From an uncultured Atopobium sp. (lineage in GTDB: Bacteria; Actinomycetota; Coriobacteriia; Coriobacteriales; Atopobiaceae), in contig CALIAD010000107.1 of assembly GCA_938041635.1 (NCBI GenBank), positions 1 through 5,888 of the forward strand: a DNA stretch of 5,888 nucleotides. The letters run 5' to 3'. A model generated the notes under the pieces. The model saw nothing but the letters and a program-made list of their open reading frames with translations, was not told the DNA's origin and did not search any database. The position numbers and the translations under genes are program-made. Positions 1 through 5,604 of the stretch are shown here, in pieces. Numbering within the stretch: position 1 is the stretch's first letter; every line of letters starts with the position of its first letter.

Positions 1-98
1 GAACCAAAAATGACAAACTCAAGTACCAAAAGACCAATAAGAATCATGTTCCAGCTTGTCTGGCCCTTGGACAAAAATCCCTTAAGTGTCTTCATCAT
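1..98 (-). CDS. lsrD: AI-2 ABC transporter permease LsrD, N-terminal fragment (cut by window edge)
   Basis: Only the first 32 codons and two bases of a thirty-third are present. The peptide starts MMKTLKGFLSKGQTSWNM and runs into a hydrophobic stretch, ILIGLLVLEFVIFG, at residues 19-32, which is the expected first membrane segment. The E. coli LsrD start, as I recall it, has a similar LLVIEIVAFGA stretch at this position. The first ATG (98-96) overlaps the lsrC stop TAA (100-98) by one base as TAATG; a second in-frame ATG follows at once (95-93), so the exact start is open by one codon. A purine-rich AAGAAGGGCGG lies upstream, inside the end of lsrC, but at a rather long spacing, which fits translational coupling. 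In the family, LsrD pairs with LsrC to form the membrane channel for AI-2. The identification rests on the short peptide plus position directly after lsrC in the conserved A-C-D order. Confidence 0.82.
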   Translation of the reverse strand, partial: MMKTLKGFLSKGQTSWNMILIGLLVLEFVIFG

Positions 99-1174
99 TA
101 GCGAACACCGCCCTTCTTACCCAAAGGGCTCATAGCTGCCTCACCAAAGTCTGCAATCTGCTCTGCAAGAACCTCAGAAGTTGCCTTTGGAGAAACACGT
201 GCGTTCAGACGGGCATGCCTGTTCTGAACAATGGAGCGATGCTGAAGCAGAGCGTCCACAACAACAATCACGATCAGGATGACGCCGGTAATTGCGTTGT
301 CGTAATTTGACGAGAAGCCCATGAAGACCAGCAGGTAGCTGATGGATGCCATGATGACGGAACCGACAGCTGCACCAAGGACGGAGCCAACGCCACCAAG
401 CAGGCTAACGCCACCAAGAACGCAAGCTGCAATAGCCTTCATCTCATAGCCGTTGCCGCTCATTGGGGTAACAAAGCCAATACGACTGCAGAAGATTATG
501 CCGCCGATAGCTGCCATAACACCGCAGATGACGTATGCCAGAATCTTGGTCTGAAGAGCTGGAATACCAACCAAAGTTGCACCGTTAGCGTTATCGCCAA
601 CTGCTGCAAACCAGCGACCACGACGGGTCTGGGTCAGCGCAAAGTGAATCAGAATAACCAGTGCGATAACTGCGCAATAGTAAACGGTGAAGTCACCAAT
701 ACCAGTTACTGCCGAGAAGTCCTTGAACTCCTTAGGAAGGTTCTCAACCCACTGGCCGTTGGTGTAAACGTAAACAATACCGCGCAGAACGCCGTTGGTA
801 CCCAGGGTAAAGATGAGCGATGGAGCCTTCATAACGGCAACGCCCCAGGCGTTGACCAGACCAATTGCTACACCAATAAGAATACCTACCAGGCAAGCAA
901 CAGGCAGTGGAGTTCCGTCTCTCAGCATGCTGCCAACTACCACAGCAACAAGACCCAGGTTGGAACCAACAGAAACGTCAATCTCACCAATGAACAGGGT
1001 AAAAGCCACACCAACAGCGACCAATGTGTAGACAACGGACGTGTTAAAGCAGGCAGCAATTGTTGCTGGCGTCAAGAATGCAGGATTCATTGCACCAACA
1101 ATAATAAAGAGAGCAATCAGAAATGCGAGGCTGCTCAGTCCCCTAGCCTTGAGAAGGCGCTTTACAAGATCCAT
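98..1174 (-). CDS. lsrC: AI-2 ABC transporter permease LsrC
   Basis: This 358-residue integral membrane protein belongs to the ribose/AI-2 type permease family (BPD_transp_2, RbsC-like) and is slightly longer than E. coli LsrC (about 342). Hydrophobic segments lie at roughly residues 13-29, 46-64, 72-83, 90-108, 163-181, 211-229, 247-275 and 293-310. Family blocks are visible: EIDVSVGS at 64-71, in the position of the RNIDVSVGS block of E. coli LsrC; LPVAC at 90-94; a TLGTNGVLRGI stretch at 123-133; and EMKAIAACVLGGVSLLGG at 244-261, the cytoplasmic loop thought to contact the ATPase. The last 45 or so residues are a hydrophilic tail with no obvious counterpart to a domain. The start is supported by a perfect AGGAGGTGA six bases (counted from AGGAGG) ahead of the ATG. 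It sits between lsrA and lsrD and is almost certainly co-transcribed with them. Generic sugar permeases look similar, but the adjoining lsrR and lsrK point strongly to AI-2. Confidence 0.93.
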   Translation of the reverse strand: MDLVKRLLKARGLSSLAFLIALFIIVGAMNPAFLTPATIAACFNTSVVYTLVAVGVAFTLFIGEIDVSVGSNLGLVAVVVGSMLRDGTPLPVACLVGILIGVAIGLVNAWGVAVMKAPSLIFTLGTNGVLRGIVYVYTNGQWVENLPKEFKDFSAVTGIGDFTVYYCAVIALVILIHFALTQTRRGRWFAAVGDNANGATLVGIPALQTKILAYVICGVMAAIGGIIFCSRIGFVTPMSGNGYEMKAIAACVLGGVSLLGGVGSVLGAAVGSVIMASISYLLVFMGFSSNYDNAITGVILIVIVVVDALLQHRSIVQNRHARLNARVSPKATSEVLAEQIADFGEAAMSPLGKKGGVR

Positions 1175-1177
1175 ACG

Positions 1178-1187
1178 TCACCTCCTA
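1178..1187 (-). promoter_or_regulatory. Ribosome-binding site of lsrC fused to the lsrA stop codon
   Basis: On the minus strand the ten bases read TAGGAGGTGA. The TAG is the stop codon of lsrA and its last two bases begin the AGGAGG ribosome-binding site of lsrC, whose ATG follows after six bases. Ribosomes ending lsrA therefore finish on the loading site for lsrC, which suggests translational coupling and fixed ATPase-to-permease proportions. Confidence 0.85.
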
Positions 1188-2738
1188 CAATCCAAATGCA
1201 GCGGACATGAGGTTGTCCTGCGTAATTTCTTCTTTTTTGAACTCGTGATTAATGCGTCCTTGGTACATAGTGAACGCGCGGTCAGCAAGCTCAATAATCT
1301 CTTCCATGTCAGAAGAAATCAGAAGAATAGAAACACCTTGCTTACGGAGCTCCTGCAAAACGGCGTACACATCGCCACGAGCAGCAGCGTCAATACCACG
1401 AGTTGGCTCGTCCAAAATAACAACCTTTGGAGCAACCGAGAATGCGCGACCAATAACAATCTTCTGCTGGTTTCCACCAGAAAGGCCGCCTACCTCCTGA
1501 TCAAGGCCAGTAACCTTGGTACGGAAGTTATCAACGTAGTTCTGAGAAACCCTATCTTCTTCTTTGCGGTTAAGCAGCAACTTACCAAGAGAAGAGTTAG
1601 CAAGCAGAGAGCTTGTGGTGTTCTCGGCAACGTCACGAATTCTAAACAGACCGTCGTTAAAGCGGTCCTCTGGGACATAGCTCAGACCTGCAGCAATGAC
1701 GTCCTTGGTGGACTTGCCGGTAATGTCTTTACCATCGACAAATACCTTGCCGCCCAACACCTTATCCATGCCGTAGATGGTGGTAGCCATCTCTGATCTA
1801 CCAGCACCAACGATACCTGCAAGACCAACAATCTCACCTGGATAAATGTTGAGATTTACGTCAGCAAAGCCATAGCCCGTGAATTCAGCAAGTTCAAAGA
1901 TTGGCTCTGCGTCGTAATCAATATTTGCGCTCTCGGCAATCTCTTTCTTGATCTCTGCTGCGTCTGGTGGAAGAAGTCCGCGGACAAGATCTTCTCGCGT
2001 AAAGTCCTCTACCTTGCCGCGCATAGCCATAACGCCGTCGCGCAGAATGCCAATGCTGGTAGAAATCTCAAAGACCTCTGCCAGTCGGTGGGTAATGTAG
2101 ATGATGCCGATGTTCTTCTGCTTGAGCTCCTGGACTACCTTAAAGAGGCTCTGTACCTCGTCAAAGGTAAGTGCAGAAGTTGGCTCGTCCAGAATAAGAA
2201 TCTCGGAATGACGCATAAGACCGCGGAGAATCTCAACCATGCCCTGCTCAGCAATGGAAAGCGTCATTGCCTTGCGGTCCAGATCAAGCTCCCAGCCAAT
2301 CTCTTTCATAGTGTCTTCGAGCATCTTATTGAGCTCAGCTTTTGGAGCCTCAAAACCAATGGTGATGTTCTCTCTAACGGTCATGTTAGGGAACAGCATT
2401 GGCTCCTGAGGAACCATATAAATACTGTGTGCAAGTGCAGCCTTAGGGTTGGAGATATCAACCTTTTGACGATCGATAGAAATTTCTCCCTCGTCGGCAG
2501 AGTAAATACCCATGATAATCTTCATGAGGGTAGATTTACCGGAACCGTTGCCACCAATAAGAGAGATGACCTCTCCTGGCGCCAAATCTAAGTTAATGCC
2601 TTTTAATACCTCGTTGGAACCAAATGACTTTCTGATTCCACGAACAGAAAGAAGTGTGTCGCACTGCTCACACACGTCTTTTCCTTCAGGCGACTTTGGG
2701 TCAGTGGCATCGATATCGATGTCAAAAGTTTCACCCAT
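1185..2738 (-). CDS. lsrA: AI-2 import ATP-binding protein LsrA (two fused ATPase domains)
   Basis: This 517-residue cytoplasmic ATPase powers AI-2 import and is close to the roughly 511 residues of E. coli LsrA. The first nucleotide-binding domain has Walker A GGNGSGKST (62-70), a divergent signature LSIAEQ (160-165), Walker B ILILDEPTSAL (180-190) and switch histidine H217. The second domain has a degenerate Walker A, GIVGAGRSE (308-316), lacking the usual Lys-Ser/Thr; a canonical signature LSGGNQQK (419-426); Walker B VVILDEPTRGID (439-450); and ISSD (474-477) where a switch histidine would be. This asymmetry is normal for sugar-type importers of the RbsA/MglA/LsrA group, so one composite ATP site is expected to be fully active. 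The chosen ATG follows AGGAGG by four bases; an in-frame ATG 12 codons upstream has no good binding site and would span that motif. The N-terminus has an acidic extension of about 20 residues with a CEQC pair (C23, C26) that I do not recall in E. coli LsrA. It is the first gene of the leftward operon. Confidence 0.95.
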   Translation of the reverse strand: MGETFDIDIDATDPKSPEGKDVCEQCDTLLSVRGIRKSFGSNEVLKGINLDLAPGEVISLIGGNGSGKSTLMKIIMGIYSADEGEISIDRQKVDISNPKAALAHSIYMVPQEPMLFPNMTVRENITIGFEAPKAELNKMLEDTMKEIGWELDLDRKAMTLSIAEQGMVEILRGLMRHSEILILDEPTSALTFDEVQSLFKVVQELKQKNIGIIYITHRLAEVFEISTSIGILRDGVMAMRGKVEDFTREDLVRGLLPPDAAEIKKEIAESANIDYDAEPIFELAEFTGYGFADVNLNIYPGEIVGLAGIVGAGRSEMATTIYGMDKVLGGKVFVDGKDITGKSTKDVIAAGLSYVPEDRFNDGLFRIRDVAENTTSSLLANSSLGKLLLNRKEEDRVSQNYVDNFRTKVTGLDQEVGGLSGGNQQKIVIGRAFSVAPKVVILDEPTRGIDAAARGDVYAVLQELRKQGVSILLISSDMEEIIELADRAFTMYQGRINHEFKKEEITQDNLMSAAFGL

Positions 2739-2742
2739 AGTA

Positions 2743-2748
2743 CCTCCT
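2743..2748 (-). promoter_or_regulatory. Ribosome-binding site that sets the lsrA start
   Basis: On the minus strand AGGAGG lies four bases before ATG 2738-2736. It decides in favour of the start giving MGETFDIDID over the in-frame upstream ATG at 2774-2772, whose reading frame would run straight through this site. Confidence 0.8.
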
Positions 2749-2783
2749 ACCAAAAATAACAAACGGCCGTACAAAATCTCACA

Positions 2784-2818
2784 CTTTGAAGATATCTATA
2801 AATAGGCATTCTTCAAAG
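2784..2818. repeat. Inverted repeat in the lsrA leader or promoter region
   Basis: CTTTGAAGA (2784-2792) and TCTTCAAAG (2810-2818) are perfect 9-base inverted arms separated by 17 AT-rich bases. On the minus strand this lies about 45-80 bases ahead of the lsrA start. It could be a hairpin in the lsrA leader, or an operator whose arms carry TTGAA/TTCAA, a half-site style known from DeoR of Bacillus subtilis, a relative of LsrR. There is no U-tract, so it does not look like a terminator. Its role is inferred only. Confidence 0.5.
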
Positions 2819-2823
2819 CACCG

Positions 2824-2853
2824 TCACGGCAAACGGTATTATTACTGCCGTGA
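2824..2853. repeat. GC-rich inverted repeat in the divergent control region
   Basis: TCACGGCA (2824-2831) and TGCCGTGA (2846-2853) form perfect 8-base arms around 14 bases. The arms are markedly more GC-rich than the surrounding AT-rich spacer, so they stand out. The arms point the opposite way to a CRP site (TGTGA-N6-TCACA), so CRP is not a good fit. It could be an operator for an unidentified regulator or a structured leader element of lsrA. The plus-strand sequence after the second arm reaches TTTTT only seven bases later, with GGTA between, so terminator function is doubtful. Confidence 0.5.
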
Positions 2854-2865
2854 ATGGTATTTTTG

Positions 2866-2882
2866 ATTGTTCAATGAACAAT
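2866..2882. promoter_or_regulatory. Perfect 17-base palindrome, candidate LsrR operator
   Basis: ATTGTTCA (2866-2873), one central A, and TGAACAAT (2875-2882) make an exact palindrome of two 8-base arms. It lies almost midway between lsrA (start 2738) and lsrR (start 3022), where a repressor controlling both directions would be expected. TTCA/TGAA-rich palindromes are in keeping with operators of the SorC/DeoR-type family to which LsrR belongs. The palindrome is seen directly; its binding partner is inferred from position and family. On the minus strand it also contains TTGAAC, which could serve as a -35 element for lsrA, though I find no convincing -10 at the right distance. Confidence 0.6.
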
Positions 2883-2888
2883 AGTCCG

Positions 2889-2917
2889 AAATACCTCTAT
2901 ACGTAATTATGGTATTT
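2889..2917. repeat. AAATACC/GGTATTT inverted repeat
   Basis: AAATACC (2889-2895) and GGTATTT (2911-2917) are perfect 7-base arms around 15 bases that include the small palindrome TACGTA (2900-2905) near the centre. The hexamer GGTATT also occurs at 2835-2840 and 2856-2861. This may be a further regulator site, but short arms in AT-rich DNA can arise by chance. Confidence 0.3.
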
Positions 2918-2953
2918 GTAGTATATCTTCCTGTTAATAGGGAGAATAATTAC

Positions 2954-2959
2954 TATAAT
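2954..2959 (+). promoter_or_regulatory. Probable -10 element of the lsrR-lsrK promoter
   Basis: An exact consensus TATAAT lies 62 bases ahead of the lsrR ATG, predicting transcription from about 2966 and a leader of about 55 bases. No good -35 is present: the bases 16-17 upstream (CTGTTA or TGTTAA) match TTGACA poorly, and there is no TG extension. A weak promoter fits a repressor gene under autoregulation. Confidence 0.5.
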
Positions 2960-2962
2960 GAA

Positions 2963-2978
2963 ATCTAGTATATTAGAT
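2963..2978. promoter_or_regulatory. Imperfect palindrome over the predicted lsrR transcription start
   Basis: ATCTAGTATATTAGAT is a 16-base palindrome with seven of eight positions paired (only G2968/T2973 fails). It directly follows the TATAAT and covers the predicted start of transcription, a typical place for a repressor to block its own gene. Its sequence does not resemble the 17-base palindrome at 2866, so a shared regulator is not shown. Confidence 0.35.
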
Positions 2979-3021
2979 ACAAATGTTTTAGTATTAAACA
3001 AAAGTATCAACTGGAGGACGG

Positions 3022-3936
3022 ATGGACGAGCAGACATATGCACTAGCCACCAAGGCTGCGTGGTATTACTACATGGAAGATAACACCCAGGCTCAGATTG
3101 CTGAGGTCATGGGCGTTTCTCGTGCAAAAGTTATCCGTCTACTTGAAGAAGCTCGCGCGCAGGGCATTGTTCAGTTCAGCTTCAGAAAGAACGATAGCCA
3201 GCGCGTTTCCGCAGAACAGCTCCTTATTGACCGCTTTGGCCTCAAGGACGCTTTTGTGGTCCCAACTCCCCTGGACAGCTCTGCCATTAATCAATCTATT
3301 GCTCAGGGCGCAGCTCACTACGTCTCCGATCACCTGCGCGAGGACGGCTACCTCAACATTGGCTACGGCGACACCGTCAGTCGCATGCTGGGAGTTCTCG
3401 CCAAAAACCGCGAGGAGTCGCTCAACGTTGTTAGTCTTACGGGCGGCGTGAGCTACTACCTGCCATCCGTTGGCACCACCGCCTACTCCATGCACCTGTT
3501 CCTGACGCCGTCTCCACTTGTTGTGTCTTCTCGCCAAGTGCGCGATGCACTTCTTGACGAGAAAAGCCTGCAAGACGTGTCTACTATGACGGAATATGCG
3601 GACATGAGTGTGGTCGGCATCGGCGCCGCAGTTGAGGGGGCTACCGTTTTGCGCAACGGCATCCTTAACGAGGGCGAGCTCACTGTGCTCAAGATGCAGG
3701 GAGCTGTCGGCGACGTCCTTAATCACTTTATGGATAAAGACGGCAATCTTATCCAGACAGAAATTGAAGATCGTGTCATTAGCACCGATCTAGACAAGCT
3801 TCGACAGCTCAAGAACGTTGTTGGCGTTGCTGGTGGTAAAGATAAAGTTACGGCAATTAAAGCAGTGCTTAACGGCGGCTATCTGAACGTGCTAATCACG
3901 GATTCAGACACCGCTGCTGAGCTGCTTCTTTCGTAA
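3022..3936 (+). CDS. lsrR: Transcriptional repressor LsrR, SorC/DeoR-type, responding to phospho-AI-2
   Basis: The 304-residue protein is a little shorter than E. coli LsrR (about 317), mostly because the N-terminus is shorter. Residues 8-50 form the helix-turn-helix region (AAWYYYMEDNTQAQIAEVMG, then VSRAKVIRLLEEARAQGIV), and residues from about 60 on are a SorC-type sugar-phosphate-binding domain. Landmarks shared with E. coli LsrR are IGYGDT (113-118), SLTGGV (138-143), AVGD (228-231), VAGGKDK (269-275) and the closing GGYLNVLITDSDTAAELL. By eye, D231 and K275 fall where the phospho-AI-2-binding Asp243 and Lys288 of E. coli LsrR lie, supporting the same ligand. GGAGG sits four bases ahead of the ATG. 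In the known system LsrR represses both divergent operons until phospho-AI-2 binds; the palindromes upstream suggest the same here. It forms an operon with lsrK, 14 bases downstream. Confidence 0.92.
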   Translation: MDEQTYALATKAAWYYYMEDNTQAQIAEVMGVSRAKVIRLLEEARAQGIVQFSFRKNDSQRVSAEQLLIDRFGLKDAFVVPTPLDSSAINQSIAQGAAHYVSDHLREDGYLNIGYGDTVSRMLGVLAKNREESLNVVSLTGGVSYYLPSVGTTAYSMHLFLTPSPLVVSSRQVRDALLDEKSLQDVSTMTEYADMSVVGIGAAVEGATVLRNGILNEGELTVLKMQGAVGDVLNHFMDKDGNLIQTEIEDRVISTDLDKLRQLKNVVGVAGGKDKVTAIKAVLNGGYLNVLITDSDTAAELLLS

Positions 3937-3950
3937 ACAAGGAGGATCTG

Positions 3951-5516
3951 ATGAGAAAGTATCTTCTTGCACTAGACGCGGGAACAGGAAGTATTCGCGC
4001 CGTTCTCTTTAGTGTTGACGGTGAGCAGGTTGGGGTTGCTCAGCGCGAGTGGGAGCACCATGAGGACCCTCGTTGGCATGGCAGCATGGACTTTGATTGG
4101 GTTACTAACTGGCAGCTTGCTCTGGACTGCATCAAAGAGGTTTTGGCAAAGACCTCCATTGATCCTAAAGAAATTGCAGGTATTTCCACCACCTGCATGC
4201 GCGAGGGCATCCTTCTGTATGACCAAGACGGCAACGAGATTTGGGCATGCGCTAACGTTGACGCTCGAAGCGTTGACGAGGTCAAGCAGCTCATCGATAT
4301 GAACCCAGAGCTTGAGAAGAAAATCTACCAGAAGAGTGGTCAAACCTATGCACTAGGCGCTCTACCTCGTCTTCTTTGGGTTAAGAACAAGATGCCAGAG
4401 ATCTACAACAAGGCAGCCAAGATTGGCATGTTCAACGACTGGCTTGCTTACAAGCTCACTGGTGTTCTTGCGGTTGAGCCATCAAACGGCAGTACCACCG
4501 GCATCATGAGCCTGGAAGAGCGTGCCTGGGATCCAGAGATTGCAAAGGAGTGTGGTCTTCGCGACGACCTGTTTGGACAGGTCGTCGAGTGCGGAGAAGT
4601 TCTTGGCGCTGTAACTGCAGATGCCGCAGCAGAGACGGGTCTTGCCGAGGGTACGCCTGTTGTTGTCGGCGGCGGTGATTGCCAGCTGGGCATGATTGGC
4701 GTTGGCGCTTGTGAGCCTGGTCAGGCTGGTGTTTTTGGCGGCAGCTTCTGGCAGTACGAGTTCAACACCGATAAGAGCACTCCAGACCCAGAGTATCGCG
4801 TCCGTGTAAACTGCCATGCTATTCCGCAGATTTGGCAGTACGAGGCTCTGGCATTCAAGCCTGGTCTGGTTATGCGCTGGTATCGCGACGGCTTCTGCCA
4901 GGCAGAAAAGGCCGAGGCAAGAGAGCGCGGCATTGATGACGTGTATGAGGTCATGAACGAGCGCGCTGCAGAGATTCCTGCTGGTAGCCACGGTATGCTT
5001 TGCTGCTTCAGTGACGTTATGAACTACATCCACTGGATCCACGCAAGCCCAACGTTCACCAACTTTGAGCTTGATCCAGAGCGTTTCAATAAGTACACCT
5101 TCTATCGCGCAATTTTGGAGAACACCGCCCTTCTCGTCCGCGGCCATATTGAACTGGTCAAAGAAGCTACGGGCAATGAGCCAAGCGAGCTCATCTTTGC
5201 AGGTGGCGCTTCCAAGTGTTCTCTGTGGGCACAGATTGTTGCCGATGTTACTGGCAAGAACGTCCGCATCCCAGAGGTCAAAGAGGCAACTGCCTTGGGC
5301 GCCGCTGTCCTTGCGGGCTACGGCGTAGGCATCTATCCAAGCATTGCTGAGGGCGCAAAGCGCGTTGTTAAATGGGATAAGACATTCTCTCCCAACCCAG
5401 ACAACAAAGCTGTTTACGATCAGCTCTATGTCCAGTGGAAGGATGTTTACAAGAGTCAGCTTGAACTTGCAGAAGAGGGCAAGGTCAAGAGCATGTGGAG
5501 AGCACCTGGTCTGTAA
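3951..5516 (+). CDS. lsrK: Autoinducer-2 kinase LsrK (FGGY carbohydrate kinase family)
   Basis: This 521-residue cytoplasmic kinase phosphorylates AI-2 (the open DPD form) with ATP, trapping the signal in the cell and making the LsrR inducer. Resemblance to E. coli LsrK (about 530) covers the whole length: ALDAGTGSIRAV (7-18, phosphate-binding loop), GSMDF (44-48), CMREGILLY (82-90), IWACANVDAR (97-106), DWLAYKLTG (163-171), GTPVVVGGGDCQLG (234-247), FGGSFWQ (262-268), LIFAGGASKCSLWAQIVADV (414-433, adenosine-binding region), KEATALG (444-450) and terminal WRAPGL (516-521). D243 in the GGGDCQ block is the expected catalytic base of the family. AAGGAGG lies five bases ahead of the ATG, only 14 bases after lsrR stops, so the two share a message. 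These blocks distinguish it from xylulose, ribulose or glycerol kinases of the same family. No truncation or missing key residue is seen. Confidence 0.96.
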   Translation: MRKYLLALDAGTGSIRAVLFSVDGEQVGVAQREWEHHEDPRWHGSMDFDWVTNWQLALDCIKEVLAKTSIDPKEIAGISTTCMREGILLYDQDGNEIWACANVDARSVDEVKQLIDMNPELEKKIYQKSGQTYALGALPRLLWVKNKMPEIYNKAAKIGMFNDWLAYKLTGVLAVEPSNGSTTGIMSLEERAWDPEIAKECGLRDDLFGQVVECGEVLGAVTADAAAETGLAEGTPVVVGGGDCQLGMIGVGACEPGQAGVFGGSFWQYEFNTDKSTPDPEYRVRVNCHAIPQIWQYEALAFKPGLVMRWYRDGFCQAEKAEARERGIDDVYEVMNERAAEIPAGSHGMLCCFSDVMNYIHWIHASPTFTNFELDPERFNKYTFYRAILENTALLVRGHIELVKEATGNEPSELIFAGGASKCSLWAQIVADVTGKNVRIPEVKEATALGAAVLAGYGVGIYPSIAEGAKRVVKWDKTFSPNPDNKAVYDQLYVQWKDVYKSQLELAEEGKVKSMWRAPGL

Positions 5517-5604
5517 ACGCCGGGCTCCGCTGCGCCACGGATACGCATAGCGCACAAGAAAAACGTTTGGTCGCATCAAAAGTTGCGCCTGAAAGGAAAG
5601 CAAG

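Noticed and set aside
644..1210. A 188-codon open frame on the plus strand opposite lsrC
   Set aside because: The product is rich in Asn, Gln and Thr with no family features, as expected when the complement of a membrane protein gene is read.
308..1650. The LsrA second Walker A (GIVGAGRSE) lacking lysine as a sign of gene decay
   Set aside because: This change is normal for the second domain of RbsA/MglA/LsrA-type double ATPases, and the first domain is intact.
2739..2774. A longer lsrA beginning at the ATG 12 codons upstream
   Set aside because: The extra codons run through the AGGAGG that correctly spaces the downstream ATG, and add a short hydrophobic stretch not expected on a cytoplasmic ATPase.
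2767..2788. A CRP-like site (TGTGA on the minus strand near 2780)
   Set aside because: Only one half-site is present; the partner TCACA at six bases is missing.
2920..2925. TATACT on the minus strand as the lsrA -10 element
   Set aside because: It matches five of six bases, but no acceptable -35 lies 16-18 bases upstream and it would give a leader of about 175 bases; other weak candidates exist nearer the gene, so no lsrA promoter is called.
5517..5604. A transcription terminator between lsrK and the cupin gene
   Set aside because: The 88 bases contain only very short self-complementary pieces such as CGC-ATA-GCG and no hairpin followed by a T-run.
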